From an uncultured Alphaproteobacteria bacterium (GTDB lineage Bacteria > Pseudomonadota > Alphaproteobacteria > HIMB59 > GCA-002718135): DNA of 64,000 nucleotides. The position numbers and the translations under genes are program-made. Where the stretch lies: the NCBI GenBank assembly GCA_902621725.1, contig CACNND010000005.1, forward strand, positions 21,663-85,662, written 5' to 3'. Shown piece after piece: positions 44,518 to 53,324 of this stretch (the stretch's first letter is position 1; every line of letters begins with the position of its first letter). A model generated the notes under the pieces. The model made no database searches, was not told the DNA's origin, and worked only from the letters and a program-made list of their open reading frames with translations.

Positions 44518-44565
44518 CCACTCACAATATTATTTCTTCCTGCTATGTCCAATTGTTGTGAGTGG
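44518..44565. repeat. 10-bp inverted repeat with 28-base loop between arsC and ppk
   Basis: CCACTCACAA (44518-44527) and TTGTGAGTGG (44556-44565) are perfect complements. There is no T-run directly after it on either strand in good terminator style. It lies between two convergent genes, so a shared terminator, an mRNA 3' end structure or a small RNA are all possible. Confidence 0.5.
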
Positions 44566-44580
44566 GATTAAATTCTATTT

Positions 44581-46680
44581 TCAAATTTTTAAATTAGACT
44601 TAGCTCTAGATTTGAGTTTTGCTGAACCCCTCCCAGACAAGCTTGGATTTTTGATAAAAAAATTGTGAGAGGAAAATTTTTTCTCTTTGCTTGATATTTC
44701 TTTTTTCTGATAATTGCCATTACTTAACATTTGCCAAGAATTTGTATTATCTGTCATACTGGCAATTAAGATCTGATTTAATATTTGTTCATGTACAGTT
44801 TCATTTTCAATAGGAATAAATGTTTCAACCCGCCTATCTAGATTTCTTTGCATTAAATCGGCAGAAGAAATAAACAAGATATTTTTTCTATGAGGGAATT
44901 TATGACCATTATAAAAACAATATATTCTCGTATGTTCTAAAAAACGACCAATTATGCTTTTAACAACTATATTTTCTGATAGATTTTCTTTACCAGGTAT
45001 TAGAGAGCAAATTCCTCTTATCAACAATTCAATTTTTACATTTTTTTGAGATGCTTTATAAAATTCATCAATAATTTGTTTATCAACAAGAGCATTACAC
45101 TTACATACTATTCCAGATGGTTTATTTTTTCCAGCATTTGTAATTTCATTTCTAATTAGTTCATTTAATTTGTTTCTTGCAGTTATTGGAGAATATACTA
45201 TTTTTTTTATTGTTGTTGGTTCAGAATAACTAGTTAAATAATTAAACATTTTTGCAGCATCATTTGTTAATGTTTTGTCACAGGTGAAGTAAGATAAATC
45301 CATATAAACTCTTGCATTTCTCGGGTGATAATTACCTGTTCCATAATGTGCGTAATTTACAACAGAATTCATTTGCTTCCTTGTTACAAGTGTAATTTTT
45401 GCATGAGTTTTCATATCAATATTGCCAAAAACAACTTGCGCTCCAGCTAATTCTAATTCTTTTGCCCATTTTAAGTTACGCTCTTCATCAAAACGTGCTT
45501 GCAACTCTATAATGACAGTTACTAATTTTCCTTTTTGTGCTGCTCTAACTAAACTTGCTTCTATTGGTGAGTCATCAGTAGTTCGATATAAAGTATGTTT
45601 TATTGATAAGACTTTTGGATCATCTGCAGCTTGATCAATAAACTGCGTCACTACTTCAAAAGATTCAAAAGGGTGATGAATAACAATATCTTTATTTGCT
45701 ATAGCTTTAAAATAATCATTTTTAAAATCTTTAATTCTTTCAGGAAATCGTACCTTAAATTTTGGAAAAAATAATTTTTTAAAATCTTTCAAAAAAATTG
45801 ACTCTATACTCGAAAGATTAACGGGTATTGGCAGTTTATATGTATTTACATCCTTATAGTTAAGTTTTTTATTTATGAATTTAATTAAGTGACTAGATAT
45901 ACTTTCATCAAAATCAATTCTTATTACCTCTTGTCTTCTTCTCTCAAAAATAGCTTTTTGAAATACTAAAAATAAATCTTCTCCTTCACCCCCTAATTCT
46001 AATTCACTATTCCTAATTGGTCTAAAAACACCTTTATCCAAAACCCTATCACACTGGAAAATTTCTTTTAAAGAAATAAGTAGGGCTGTCTCCATAGATA
46101 CAAAACGTGTTTTTTTACCAGGTAATTTAATAAATTTTTCTAATCCCTCTGGCACTCTTAGTATTCCATAAAAAGTTTTTTTATTATTCATTAAACGACA
46201 TACTAAGGTTGTTTCTTTATTTGGTATAAAAGGAAATGGGTGAGATGGATCAATAATAATTGGCGTTAAAACCCCCCAATTATTTTCTTCTAAATAATTT
46301 TTAATAAATGTTTTATCTTTTGTTTTCAGTGTTTTTTCTACATCTATATGGATTTTGTTTTCTGAAAGCTCTCTTAGTAAATCTATCCATATTGATTTTA
46401 TATTTGAAATCATCTTCGATGTTTCTTTATCTATCAGCTTGAGTTGTTGTTGTGGTGTTAATCCATCAAAACTTTTATTTCGTGAAAATTTTTGAACATT
46501 CAATCCTGCTACTCTAACCATAAAAAATTCATCTAAATTAGAGAATGCTATTGATAAAAATCTAACCCTTTCTAAAAGTGGAATTTTACTATCAGATGTC
46601 TGACTTAAGACTCTTTCATTGAATTTTAGCCAAGACAATTCCCTGTTTGCATAGTTATAAGCTGTATTTTTTTTTAACAT
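44581..46680 (-). CDS. ppk: Polyphosphate kinase 1
   Basis: Builds polyphosphate from ATP. 699 residues with the PPK1 domains: N-terminal NRELSWLKFNERVL, middle domain with DPSHPFPFIPN, the catalytic region KTHAKITLVTRK (the autophosphorylated His), and YGTGNYHPRNARVYMDLSYFT, then GICSLIPG and SSADLMQRNLDRRVE. The C-terminus has a lysine/arginine-rich tail. It is convergent with arsC and 60 bases downstream of sixA. Polyphosphate storage suits the phosphate-scavenging neighbourhood. Confidence 0.96.
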   Translation of the reverse strand: MLKKNTAYNYANRELSWLKFNERVLSQTSDSKIPLLERVRFLSIAFSNLDEFFMVRVAGLNVQKFSRNKSFDGLTPQQQLKLIDKETSKMISNIKSIWIDLLRELSENKIHIDVEKTLKTKDKTFIKNYLEENNWGVLTPIIIDPSHPFPFIPNKETTLVCRLMNNKKTFYGILRVPEGLEKFIKLPGKKTRFVSMETALLISLKEIFQCDRVLDKGVFRPIRNSELELGGEGEDLFLVFQKAIFERRRQEVIRIDFDESISSHLIKFINKKLNYKDVNTYKLPIPVNLSSIESIFLKDFKKLFFPKFKVRFPERIKDFKNDYFKAIANKDIVIHHPFESFEVVTQFIDQAADDPKVLSIKHTLYRTTDDSPIEASLVRAAQKGKLVTVIIELQARFDEERNLKWAKELELAGAQVVFGNIDMKTHAKITLVTRKQMNSVVNYAHYGTGNYHPRNARVYMDLSYFTCDKTLTNDAAKMFNYLTSYSEPTTIKKIVYSPITARNKLNELIRNEITNAGKNKPSGIVCKCNALVDKQIIDEFYKASQKNVKIELLIRGICSLIPGKENLSENIVVKSIIGRFLEHTRIYCFYNGHKFPHRKNILFISSADLMQRNLDRRVETFIPIENETVHEQILNQILIASMTDNTNSWQMLSNGNYQKKEISSKEKKFSSHNFFIKNPSLSGRGSAKLKSRAKSNLKI

Positions 46681-46740
46681 AATTTTTTTTTATATTTTTT
46701 AGGTATAAAAAAAACATGTTCATAAAAAATTCATATTTCT

Positions 46741-47199
46741 TTAATAATTTTTATTTTTTGGTTTTAAAATTTTATCAATAGTCCAGCTATTTTTAAAGGA
46801 TATTATAGCAAAAGCACAGGTTGGAAAATGTTCAATATTTGAATTACATAAAATATTAATTGACTCTATCAAACTAGGGTTGTGTCCAATGATAAGAGTA
46901 TTTTTTTTTAATTTTTTAATTTTGCTTACAAGTATATTTGGTGGGCATTCGTAAATATCGTTATCAATTGTAAATTTTACTGAGCGATCAAATGAATTAG
47001 AAATTATATTATATGTGCTAGTTGTTCTTTTAGAAGGAGAACATATTATCTGACCAATTTGAAATTTTCTTTTATCTAATATTTTAGAAAATTGTTTTGC
47101 GTTTCTCATACCTCTTTTATTTAGCGGCCTATCAATGTCATCAAGTTCTAAATTATCCCAACTAGATTTGGCGTGACGTAATAAATAGACTTGTAGCAT
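46741..47199 (-). CDS. sixA: SixA-like phosphohistidine phosphatase
   Basis: A 152-residue histidine phosphatase with LLRHAKSSW (catalytic RHG-type motif, His8), DRPLNKRGMRNA, SPSKRTTST and IIGHNPSL for the second histidine. SixA in E. coli removes phosphate from phosphotransferase-system histidine proteins; the substrate here is not known. Divergent from ppx with about 32 bases between starts, and upstream of ppk on the same strand, so a ppk-linked role is possible. Confidence 0.87.
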   Translation of the reverse strand: MLQVYLLRHAKSSWDNLELDDIDRPLNKRGMRNAKQFSKILDKRKFQIGQIICSPSKRTTSTYNIISNSFDRSVKFTIDNDIYECPPNILVSKIKKLKKNTLIIGHNPSLIESINILCNSNIEHFPTCAFAIISFKNSWTIDKILKPKNKNY

Positions 47200-47231
47200 T
47201 CGAGTTTAATACTTTAGATGTATACATTTCC

Positions 47232-48137
47232 ATGGCTAAAAAGAAAAATAAAAATCCCATAACAGTGATTGATCTAGGCTCTAATACATTTAGACTAGTT
47301 ATATATGCGCAAGCTATTCATCCTTTTCCAATACTTTATCAAAAAAGAGAATTCTTAAAATTAGGTGAAAGTATTAAAATAGGTAAACTCCCATCGATAA
47401 AAATAAAAGAAGCTATAAAATGCTTAGAAGAATATATTAAGATTGCAAAAGATTATGAGTCCTTAGATATTCATATAATTGCAACGGCCGCAATTCGTGA
47501 AACAATAAATGGAAAAGAAATTATTGAACCCTTCAAGAAAAGAAAGTCAGTTAGAGTAAAAGTGCTCTCACCAAAAAATGAGGCTAAATGCGGATCCCTA
47601 GGTGTAATTAGTTCAATAAAAAATCCAATCGGTTTAGTTGCTGACTTGGGAGGTGGAAGTTTAGAACTTAGTACTATAAAAAATGAAAACATACTTGAAA
47701 CTAAAAGTTTAAAAATTGGCATCTTAAGAAGTGAAACTGATATGTACAAAACTACTAAAATAAAATTTGATAATTTTTTATTTTCTAAATTTAAAAACCA
47801 ATGTCTTAAATTTTCTAAAAACGTAGGAAATATTTATGTTATTGGAGGCATGTGGCGCAATCTTGCAAAACTTCATTTGCACCTAAATGGAATCAAGAAA
47901 AATAAATTACATGGGTACATGATATCATTTTCAGAGTTAGAAATATTTTATCACAAATTATACTCTATGGAAATAAAACAAATTCAAAAATTGAATGTTG
48001 TCCAACCAAATCGATTAGATAAATTAAAATTATCTACATATATTTTATTTAGCCTTGCTTCATTTTATAACATTAAAAATATTATTTTTGTAAGATATGG
48101 AATCCGTGAAGGCTACTTGTACGATATGTTGAACTAA
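47232..48137 (+). CDS. ppx: Ppx/GppA family exopolyphosphatase (short form)
   Basis: Removes terminal phosphate from polyphosphate (or pppGpp). The 301-residue protein has only the ASKHA phosphatase core: VIDLGSNTFRLVIY, ATAAIRET, LVADLGGGSLELS and RYGIREGYLYDML at the end; the C-terminal HD-like domain of E. coli Ppx (513 residues) is absent, as in many alphaproteobacteria. Divergent from sixA and ppk, so synthesis and breakdown of polyphosphate sit together. The end overlaps the aquaporin gene by four bases. Confidence 0.9.
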   Translation: MAKKKNKNPITVIDLGSNTFRLVIYAQAIHPFPILYQKREFLKLGESIKIGKLPSIKIKEAIKCLEEYIKIAKDYESLDIHIIATAAIRETINGKEIIEPFKKRKSVRVKVLSPKNEAKCGSLGVISSIKNPIGLVADLGGGSLELSTIKNENILETKSLKIGILRSETDMYKTTKIKFDNFLFSKFKNQCLKFSKNVGNIYVIGGMWRNLAKLHLHLNGIKKNKLHGYMISFSELEIFYHKLYSMEIKQIQKLNVVQPNRLDKLKLSTYILFSLASFYNIKNIIFVRYGIREGYLYDMLN

Positions 48138-48790
48138 TTTTTAAAAAACAATCTAACAATAATTGTAGCAATAAGAGCACCAATAATCTGAGCTAAAATA
48201 AAACCTAGAACACTTGATGGACTTATTCCACTAAAACTATCTGTAAACATTCTTCCTATAGTTACTGCTGGATTTGCAAAACTTGTTGATGAAGTAAACC
48301 AATATCCTGCGGTAATAAATAGAGCTACACCAATAGCTATTCTTTCCTTGTTTACCTCTTTTAATATAAAAATAGTTAATAATAATCCAACAGTTGCAAT
48401 TATTTCTGAAAAGAATTTAAATACACCAACTCTTTCATTGAGTGACCATTCAATTATAGGATATTCAAAATACCAATTTGCTGTTAAACAACCAAATATA
48501 CCAGCAATAATCTGAGTAAAAATAAAAATTATTCCGTTATTAATAGGAATATTTTTTTGGATAATATCACTTAATATAACAGCAGGATTAAAGTACGCTC
48601 CTGAGATATTAATAAACATAGAAATAATTACATATAAAATGGCACCTGTTGCGATAGTGTTTCCTAGTAATATTATACCAAGGTCATTTGACATTAATTC
48701 TCCCATAATTCCACTACCTACAACTGTTAGTACAAGAAAATATGTCCCAATAAATTCTGCTAGTATTTTTTGTCTTAAAGAAAATGTCAC
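48134..48790 (-). CDS. Aquaporin/aquaglyceroporin family channel (possible arsenite exit)
   Basis: A 218-residue MIP family protein with six membrane segments. NPA boxes are present as FNPAVILS and FANPAVTIGRMF; AEFIGTYFLVLTVVGSG is the usual MIP start. In Sinorhizobium the AqpS channel releases arsenite made by ArsC; because arsC and phosphate carriers are close by, such a role is plausible here. Water or glycerol transport is the default alternative. Confidence 0.9.
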   Translation of the reverse strand: MTFSLRQKILAEFIGTYFLVLTVVGSGIMGELMSNDLGIILLGNTIATGAILYVIISMFINISGAYFNPAVILSDIIQKNIPINNGIIFIFTQIIAGIFGCLTANWYFEYPIIEWSLNERVGVFKFFSEIIATVGLLLTIFILKEVNKERIAIGVALFITAGYWFTSSTSFANPAVTIGRMFTDSFSGISPSSVLGFILAQIIGALIATIIVRLFFKN

Positions 48791-48810
48791 TATAAAATTA
48801 CCTTAAATAA

Positions 48811-49812
48811 CTAAACTTTTACCATGAATTCTAAAAATTCATTCACACATTTGTCCCAAGTTAATTTAAGAGTAAAATTTCTACAATCAACTCTTTTTAC
48901 TTTAAGTGCCTTCTTAACTGATTTTAACAAGTCATTATCTAAAGTGTTAATCTTTTCATCTGTTAATACATCTATGGGCCCGGTTACTGGATATGCAGCA
49001 ATTGGTGTTCCACTAGCCAATGCTTCAAGTATTACATTTCCTAAAGTGTCTGTTTTAGAAGGAAAGACAAATACATCTGCGTTTGCATAATATTTTGCTA
49101 GTTCATCTCCAGTTTTTACACCGACAAAATTTATTTCAGGATATTTATTAATATATTTTTGTAATTCGGGACCATCACCCACAACAGTTTTATTATAATT
49201 TCCTTTAAGTTTTAAAAATTCTTCAATATTTTTTTCAATTGCTACTCTACCAACATAAGTCAGTTGTCTATCTTTACTGTTTGTGTCTCTTTTATTTGGA
49301 TTAAATAATTCTGTATCAACACCTCTATTCCAAACTACTAAATTTTTAAAATTATATTTTTTTAACTCATTTAGCATTGAAACTGATGGAACAAGAACTC
49401 TTTCTGAATCACTATGTAGTCTTCTTAATATGGAGTATGTAAATCTCTTTGGGATAAAAGCTCTTTGCTTAATGTAGTCAGGAAAACGGGTGTGAAAGGA
49501 AGAAGTGTATTGTAGTTTATTTTTAAGACAGTACTTACGACCAGCAAAACCTACCGGACCTTCAGTCATTATATGAACAATATCTGGATTAAATTCTTTA
49601 AAAAATTTTTCAGTAACTTTTTTAGTATTGTAAGAAATTTTTATTTCTTTGTACCAAGGATAACTAAAATTATTAAACATCTCAGGATGTAATATTTTAA
49701 TTTCAAAACCTTTTTTTTCTAGAATAGGTATAACGCTTTGAAATGTCGTAACTACGCCATTTACCTGAGGAACCCACGCATCACTAATTAACGCGATTTT
49801 TTTAGGCTGCAT
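48811..49812 (-). CDS. agt: Glycosyltransferase family 4, glycolipid synthase (Agt-like)
   Basis: A 333-residue GT-B glycosyltransferase: LISDAWVPQVNGVVTTFQ at the start, HTRFPDYIKQR, and the C-terminal donor site SKTDTLGNVILEALASGTP. In phosphate-starved marine bacteria Agt adds sugar to diacylglycerol released by PlcP, replacing phospholipids with glycolipids. The 11-base overlap with plcP upstream is exactly this known pair, which drives the name. Whether glucose, galactose or glucuronic acid is used cannot be told. Confidence 0.88.
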   Translation of the reverse strand: MQPKKIALISDAWVPQVNGVVTTFQSVIPILEKKGFEIKILHPEMFNNFSYPWYKEIKISYNTKKVTEKFFKEFNPDIVHIMTEGPVGFAGRKYCLKNKLQYTSSFHTRFPDYIKQRAFIPKRFTYSILRRLHSDSERVLVPSVSMLNELKKYNFKNLVVWNRGVDTELFNPNKRDTNSKDRQLTYVGRVAIEKNIEEFLKLKGNYNKTVVGDGPELQKYINKYPEINFVGVKTGDELAKYYANADVFVFPSKTDTLGNVILEALASGTPIAAYPVTGPIDVLTDEKINTLDNDLLKSVKKALKVKRVDCRNFTLKLTWDKCVNEFLEFMVKV

Positions 49813-50614
49813 CCTCTTTTATTTTTCGTCTTTCTTCAAAAGAAATTAATTTTAATTTTTCTCTTTCTTCGGGCCAATTAAGAATAGATAAATTTCCAAT
49901 TTCATCTTCAACGAGTGCTGTGCAACTTTCAATCCAGTCACCATCATTACAATAGAGAACACCATTTAATTCTTTTATTTCAGGTCTATGTATATGCCCG
50001 CATACAACAACATCGGCATTTTCTCTTCTTGCCCTATCAGATACAGCAAACTCAAAATTACTAATAAAGTTCGTTGCATGCTTTGTTTTCTTTTTTAAAT
50101 ATTGAGACAGTGACCAGTAAGATAAGCCCATCTTTCTTCGAATAAAATTAAATACATTATTTAACTTTAGTAAATATTCATAAAGTGCTGATCCCACTTT
50201 GGCTAACCATCTTGCATTAATGATCACAGCATCAAACTCATCTCCGTGTGTAATCAGTACTTTCCTTCCATCAGCTAATTGATGCGTATCTTCATTTTTG
50301 ATTGAAATTTCTCCAAAGGAAAAATTTGTAAAATCTTTTAATACTTCATCATGATTTCCTGGGATAAGCACTACCTTAGTTCCATTTTTCGCTTTTTTTA
50401 AAACTTTTTGAACCACGTCGTTATGTTCTTGAGGCCAATACATTTTCTTACGCATGCGCCATCCATCAACAATGTCGCCTACTAAAAATAAATATTCTGA
50501 ATCTGTTTCTTCTAAGAATTCTAAAAGCATTTTGCTTTTACAACCACTGGTTCCTAGATGGGTATCCGAAATCCAAATTGTGCGGTAAAATTTTTTATTA
50601 CTTTCAAATTTCAT
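49802..50614 (-). CDS. plcP: PlcP phospholipase C-type metallophosphoesterase
   Basis: Cleaves membrane phospholipids to diacylglycerol and phosphorylated headgroups during phosphate limitation. The 270-residue calcineurin-like enzyme has ISDTHLG, VGDIVDGW, IPGNHDE, ITHGDEFD and CGHIHRPEI metal motifs, with an internal helical region similar to LpxH (UDP-diacylglucosamine pyrophosphatase), for which it could be mistaken. The glycosyltransferase partner downstream and the Pho island favour PlcP. It is divergent from the SET gene. Confidence 0.88.
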   Translation of the reverse strand: MKFESNKKFYRTIWISDTHLGTSGCKSKMLLEFLEETDSEYLFLVGDIVDGWRMRKKMYWPQEHNDVVQKVLKKAKNGTKVVLIPGNHDEVLKDFTNFSFGEISIKNEDTHQLADGRKVLITHGDEFDAVIINARWLAKVGSALYEYLLKLNNVFNFIRRKMGLSYWSLSQYLKKKTKHATNFISNFEFAVSDRARRENADVVVCGHIHRPEIKELNGVLYCNDGDWIESCTALVEDEIGNLSILNWPEEREKLKLISFEERRKIKEDAA

Positions 50615-50681
50615 TAATTAAAGATTTGTTCTTATACATAAAAGTATCATTTTATAATACAATTTATTATTATATGTGTGT

Positions 50682-50699
50682 ATTGTATAAAAATAACAG
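50682..50699 (-). promoter_or_regulatory. Weak candidate Pho box before plcP
   Basis: On the minus strand CTGTTAT, TTTT, ATACAAT. The first half-site matches CTGTCAT at six of seven positions; the second at about four. It ends about 68 bases before the plcP ATG and directly precedes the SET start in the other direction. Confidence 0.3.
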
Positions 50700-50700
50700 T

Positions 50701-51201
50701 ATGACGCAGAAAATTTGGTTTAAAAAAAAATCACCCCTTCACGGTTCTGGATTATTTGCAAAAACTAATATTAAAAAAGGCCAGAAAGTAATCCAATATA
50801 TTGGTGATAAAGTTACTAAAAGAGAGGGTGACAAAAGAGCAGATAAACAAATCCGTAAAGCAAAAAAAGATAAAAATAATGGCATGGTCTATGTTTTTGA
50901 ACTAAACAAGCGATACGACATTGACGGTGATGTTGATTATAATTTTGCAAAATTTATTAATCACTCATGTAATCCTAATTGTGAAGTAGACATCATAGAT
51001 AATGAAATTTGGATTTCTTCTATTAAACGAATAAAAAAAGGTGCCGAACTTTTTTATAACTATGGTTATCCTTTTGATACAGATTTTGAGGATCACATTT
51101 GTAAGTGTGGTTCTAGAAATTGTGTTGGTTATATTTTAAGTGATAATGATTGGCCTAAACTAAAAAAATATGAAAAAAAAACTAAGACTAAGTCTAAGTA
51201 A
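50701..51201 (+). CDS. SET-domain protein lysine methyltransferase
   Basis: A 166-residue SET protein. The ATG at 50701 is chosen over the track start 50578, which lies within the plcP coding region and gives a non-family leader. SPLHGSGLFA, FINHSCNPNC (86-94), ELFYNYGY and a post-SET CKCGSRNC (134-141; Cys 134, 136, 141) match the catalytic core of eukaryotic-type lysine methyltransferases that also occur in some bacteria. Its last 32 bases overlap the phoR start, so it is co-transcribed with phoR. Target unknown; a regulatory protein is possible. Confidence 0.88.
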   Translation: MTQKIWFKKKSPLHGSGLFAKTNIKKGQKVIQYIGDKVTKREGDKRADKQIRKAKKDKNNGMVYVFELNKRYDIDGDVDYNFAKFINHSCNPNCEVDIIDNEIWISSIKRIKKGAELFYNYGYPFDTDFEDHICKCGSRNCVGYILSDNDWPKLKKYEKKTKTKSK

Positions 51202-52222
51202 GATACCTTCGATTATTATTGCAATTGATACAAATAAGGAAATAATTTTTTACAATAATGCAGCTAAACAAAAATTTTTATTTATCGATGAAGGAAGAGA
51301 TCTCAATAATATTATTAGATCAACAGAGTTAAATACTTTTATTGATAAAGCCTTTAGGGAGAAAGAAGATTTTAAGTTTGAATTCACCCCATCTAATTTT
51401 AGTGATATGTATTTTATTGCTGACTTAATATTTGTTGAAAAAGATTATGAAGAATTATTAATATCACTTAATGATCAAAGTCTTCTTAAAAACTACGAAC
51501 AAATGCGAACAGATTTTGTGGCTAATGTAAGCCATGAATTGAGAACTCCTCTTTCCTCAATTCTAGGCTATGTTGAAACAATTAAAAATTCACTCAATGA
51601 AGATAAGACCAATGACAAAACGGTTGGTAAATTTTTAGACACAATGGAAGATCAGGCTTGGCGTATGACTAGACTAGTCGAAGATTTATTATTACTAAGT
51701 AAATATGAGACTGAAGATAAACCTATAGAATTTCAAGAAGCGAATATAAGGCAATTAATTGAAGGCGTAGTAGATAATTTACAAAACAAGTTAATGGCCA
51801 AAAAAATTGAAGTTCAAATCAAGGATGATTTTGATAAGTCTACAATATCAGCAAACAAAGATGCTTTGATCCAAGTTTTTTTAAATCTAACTGATAATGC
51901 AATTAAATATAGCAGAGAAAATTCTACTATTGAAATTGAGCTTGAAAGTGTAATTGATGACAATACTACCTTTTGCCAAATAAGTTTTATAGATAAGGGA
52001 GAAGGCATATCGAAAGAGCATTTAACTAGACTTACTGAAAGATTTTATAGAGTAGATAAAAATAGATCTCGAAATCAAGGTGGTACGGGTTTGGGTTTAT
52101 CTATTGTTAAACATATAACTAATAGGCATAATGGTAAATTATCGATAAAAAGCAAGGTAGATAAGGGTTCAACATTTACTATTTCTTTACCAGTATTTCA
52201 GCAAACTGTAATAAATACTTAA
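51170..52222 (+). CDS. phoR: Phosphate regulon sensor histidine kinase PhoR, without membrane segments
   Basis: Sensor kinase partner of PhoB. The 350-residue protein begins almost at once with a PAS-like domain (IPSIIIAIDTNKEIIFYNNAA), then the DHp helix FVANVSHELRTPLSS with phospho-His122, N-box NLTDNAIKYS, IDKGEGIS and GGTGLGLSIV. PhoR normally has N-terminal membrane helices; none is visible here, and the upstream sequence is the SET gene in another frame. It lies directly before pstS and its 3' end carries the candidate Pho box. phoB is not adjacent but follows pstSCAB-phoU. Confidence 0.9.
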   Translation: MKKKLRLSLSKIPSIIIAIDTNKEIIFYNNAAKQKFLFIDEGRDLNNIIRSTELNTFIDKAFREKEDFKFEFTPSNFSDMYFIADLIFVEKDYEELLISLNDQSLLKNYEQMRTDFVANVSHELRTPLSSILGYVETIKNSLNEDKTNDKTVGKFLDTMEDQAWRMTRLVEDLLLLSKYETEDKPIEFQEANIRQLIEGVVDNLQNKLMAKKIEVQIKDDFDKSTISANKDALIQVFLNLTDNAIKYSRENSTIEIELESVIDDNTTFCQISFIDKGEGISKEHLTRLTERFYRVDKNRSRNQGGTGLGLSIVKHITNRHNGKLSIKSKVDKGSTFTISLPVFQQTVINT

Positions 52223-52223
52223 T
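52195..52223 (+). promoter_or_regulatory. Candidate Pho box before pstS, overlapping the phoR 3' end
   Basis: ATTTCAG, CTGTAAT and ACTTAAT at 11-base spacing (spacers CAAA and AAAT). The middle one matches CTGTCAT at six of seven positions. It lies about 42 bases before the pstS ATG and inside the end of phoR. Confidence 0.5.
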
Positions 52224-52265
52224 ATATATTCTGTAAGGACAACCTTATTTTAAATGAGGCTTAAT

Positions 52266-53261
52266 ATGAAAAATGTAATCAAATTAATTGCTGTCCTTGC
52301 TTTACTTGGAACTACTTCAGTTTCAGCAAGAGACTATATTTCAATTGTAGGATCTTCTACAGTTTATCCTTTCGCTACTTTAGTTGCTGAAAAAATGGCA
52401 TCAGAAGGAATGAAAGCACCCGTAATTGAATCAACTGGTTCTGGTGGAGGACACAAATTATTTTGTGCAGGTGTTGGAGTTGAACATCCAGATATCACTA
52501 ATTCTTCAAGAGCACAAAAAGATAAAGAATTCAAACTTTGCCAAGATGGCGGTGTAACTGATATCATCGAAGTTAGAGTTGGTAATGATGGTATAGCTTT
52601 TGCATACGCTGCAGATTATGAATGGAAATATACTAACGGTGCTACAATGAAAGGTGGCATTGATTTAACTAAAGAAGAAATCTGGCAGGCAATGGCTAGA
52701 GATAATGCAAATGCTCCAACAACTTGGTATGAAATAGATAAAAGATTACCAAAAGTTGAAATTTCTATCATGGCACCTCCTCCAACTTCTGGAACAAGAG
52801 ATGCATTTGACTCACTTGTAATGAAAAAGGGTTGTGTTAAAGATATGTTAGTTGCTGACGGTGATTGTCAAGCGTATCGTGAAGATGGCCACGTTATTGA
52901 AGGTGGTGAAAATGATGAACTGTATGTTGAGCATATAACTAAAGAACAAGGTGCATTCGGTATCTTTGGTTATAGTTTTGTATCTAATAATTCTGATAAA
53001 GTTAAAGCGTCAATGATTAACGGTGTTGAAATCTCTATGGAAGGTATCCAAGATTATTCATATCCAATAGCAAGACCTTTATTCTTCTACATTAAAAAAG
53101 CACACATTGGTGTTATTCCTGGTTTAATGGATTATGTTAATGAGTTTGTAAGTGAAGAAGCAACAGAAGGTTACTTACTAGATGCTGGACTTGTTCAACT
53201 AAGTCCTGAGGATAGAGCAACTGTTCTTGATGCTATTTCTAATCAAACAAATTATAAATAA
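52266..53261 (+). CDS. pstS: Phosphate ABC transporter, periplasmic binding protein PstS
   Basis: High-affinity phosphate binding protein. The track starts at 52254; the ATG at 52266 has a GAGG ribosome site six bases ahead and starts MKNVIKLIAVLALLG, a clean signal peptide ending SVSA, so I use it (331 residues). IVGSSTVYPFA, ESTGSGGGHKLFC, PPTSGTRDAF and FGYSFVS are PstS phosphate-site motifs; it belongs to the alphaproteobacterial type with extra length. A strong terminator follows, so pstS mRNA can be made in excess over pstCAB. Confidence 0.95.
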   Translation: MKNVIKLIAVLALLGTTSVSARDYISIVGSSTVYPFATLVAEKMASEGMKAPVIESTGSGGGHKLFCAGVGVEHPDITNSSRAQKDKEFKLCQDGGVTDIIEVRVGNDGIAFAYAADYEWKYTNGATMKGGIDLTKEEIWQAMARDNANAPTTWYEIDKRLPKVEISIMAPPPTSGTRDAFDSLVMKKGCVKDMLVADGDCQAYREDGHVIEGGENDELYVEHITKEQGAFGIFGYSFVSNNSDKVKASMINGVEISMEGIQDYSYPIARPLFFYIKKAHIGVIPGLMDYVNEFVSEEATEGYLLDAGLVQLSPEDRATVLDAISNQTNYK

Positions 53262-53283
53262 AAATCTTAAATTTTTATAAAAT

Positions 53284-53310
53284 GGGGGCATACAAGCCCC
53301 CTTTTTTTTT
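53284..53310 (+). terminator. Rho-independent terminator after pstS
   Basis: GGGGGC, six-base loop ATACAA, GCCCCC and a nine-T run. It separates pstS from pstC; read-through would supply pstCAB at lower levels, a common arrangement for binding-protein operons. Confidence 0.92.
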
Positions 53311-53324
53311 ATACTAAGTTATAA

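Noticed and set aside
50578-50700. Upstream extension of the SET-domain ORF
   Set aside because: It overlaps the plcP start region and gives a leader not expected in SET proteins; ATG 50701 gives the family-like start.
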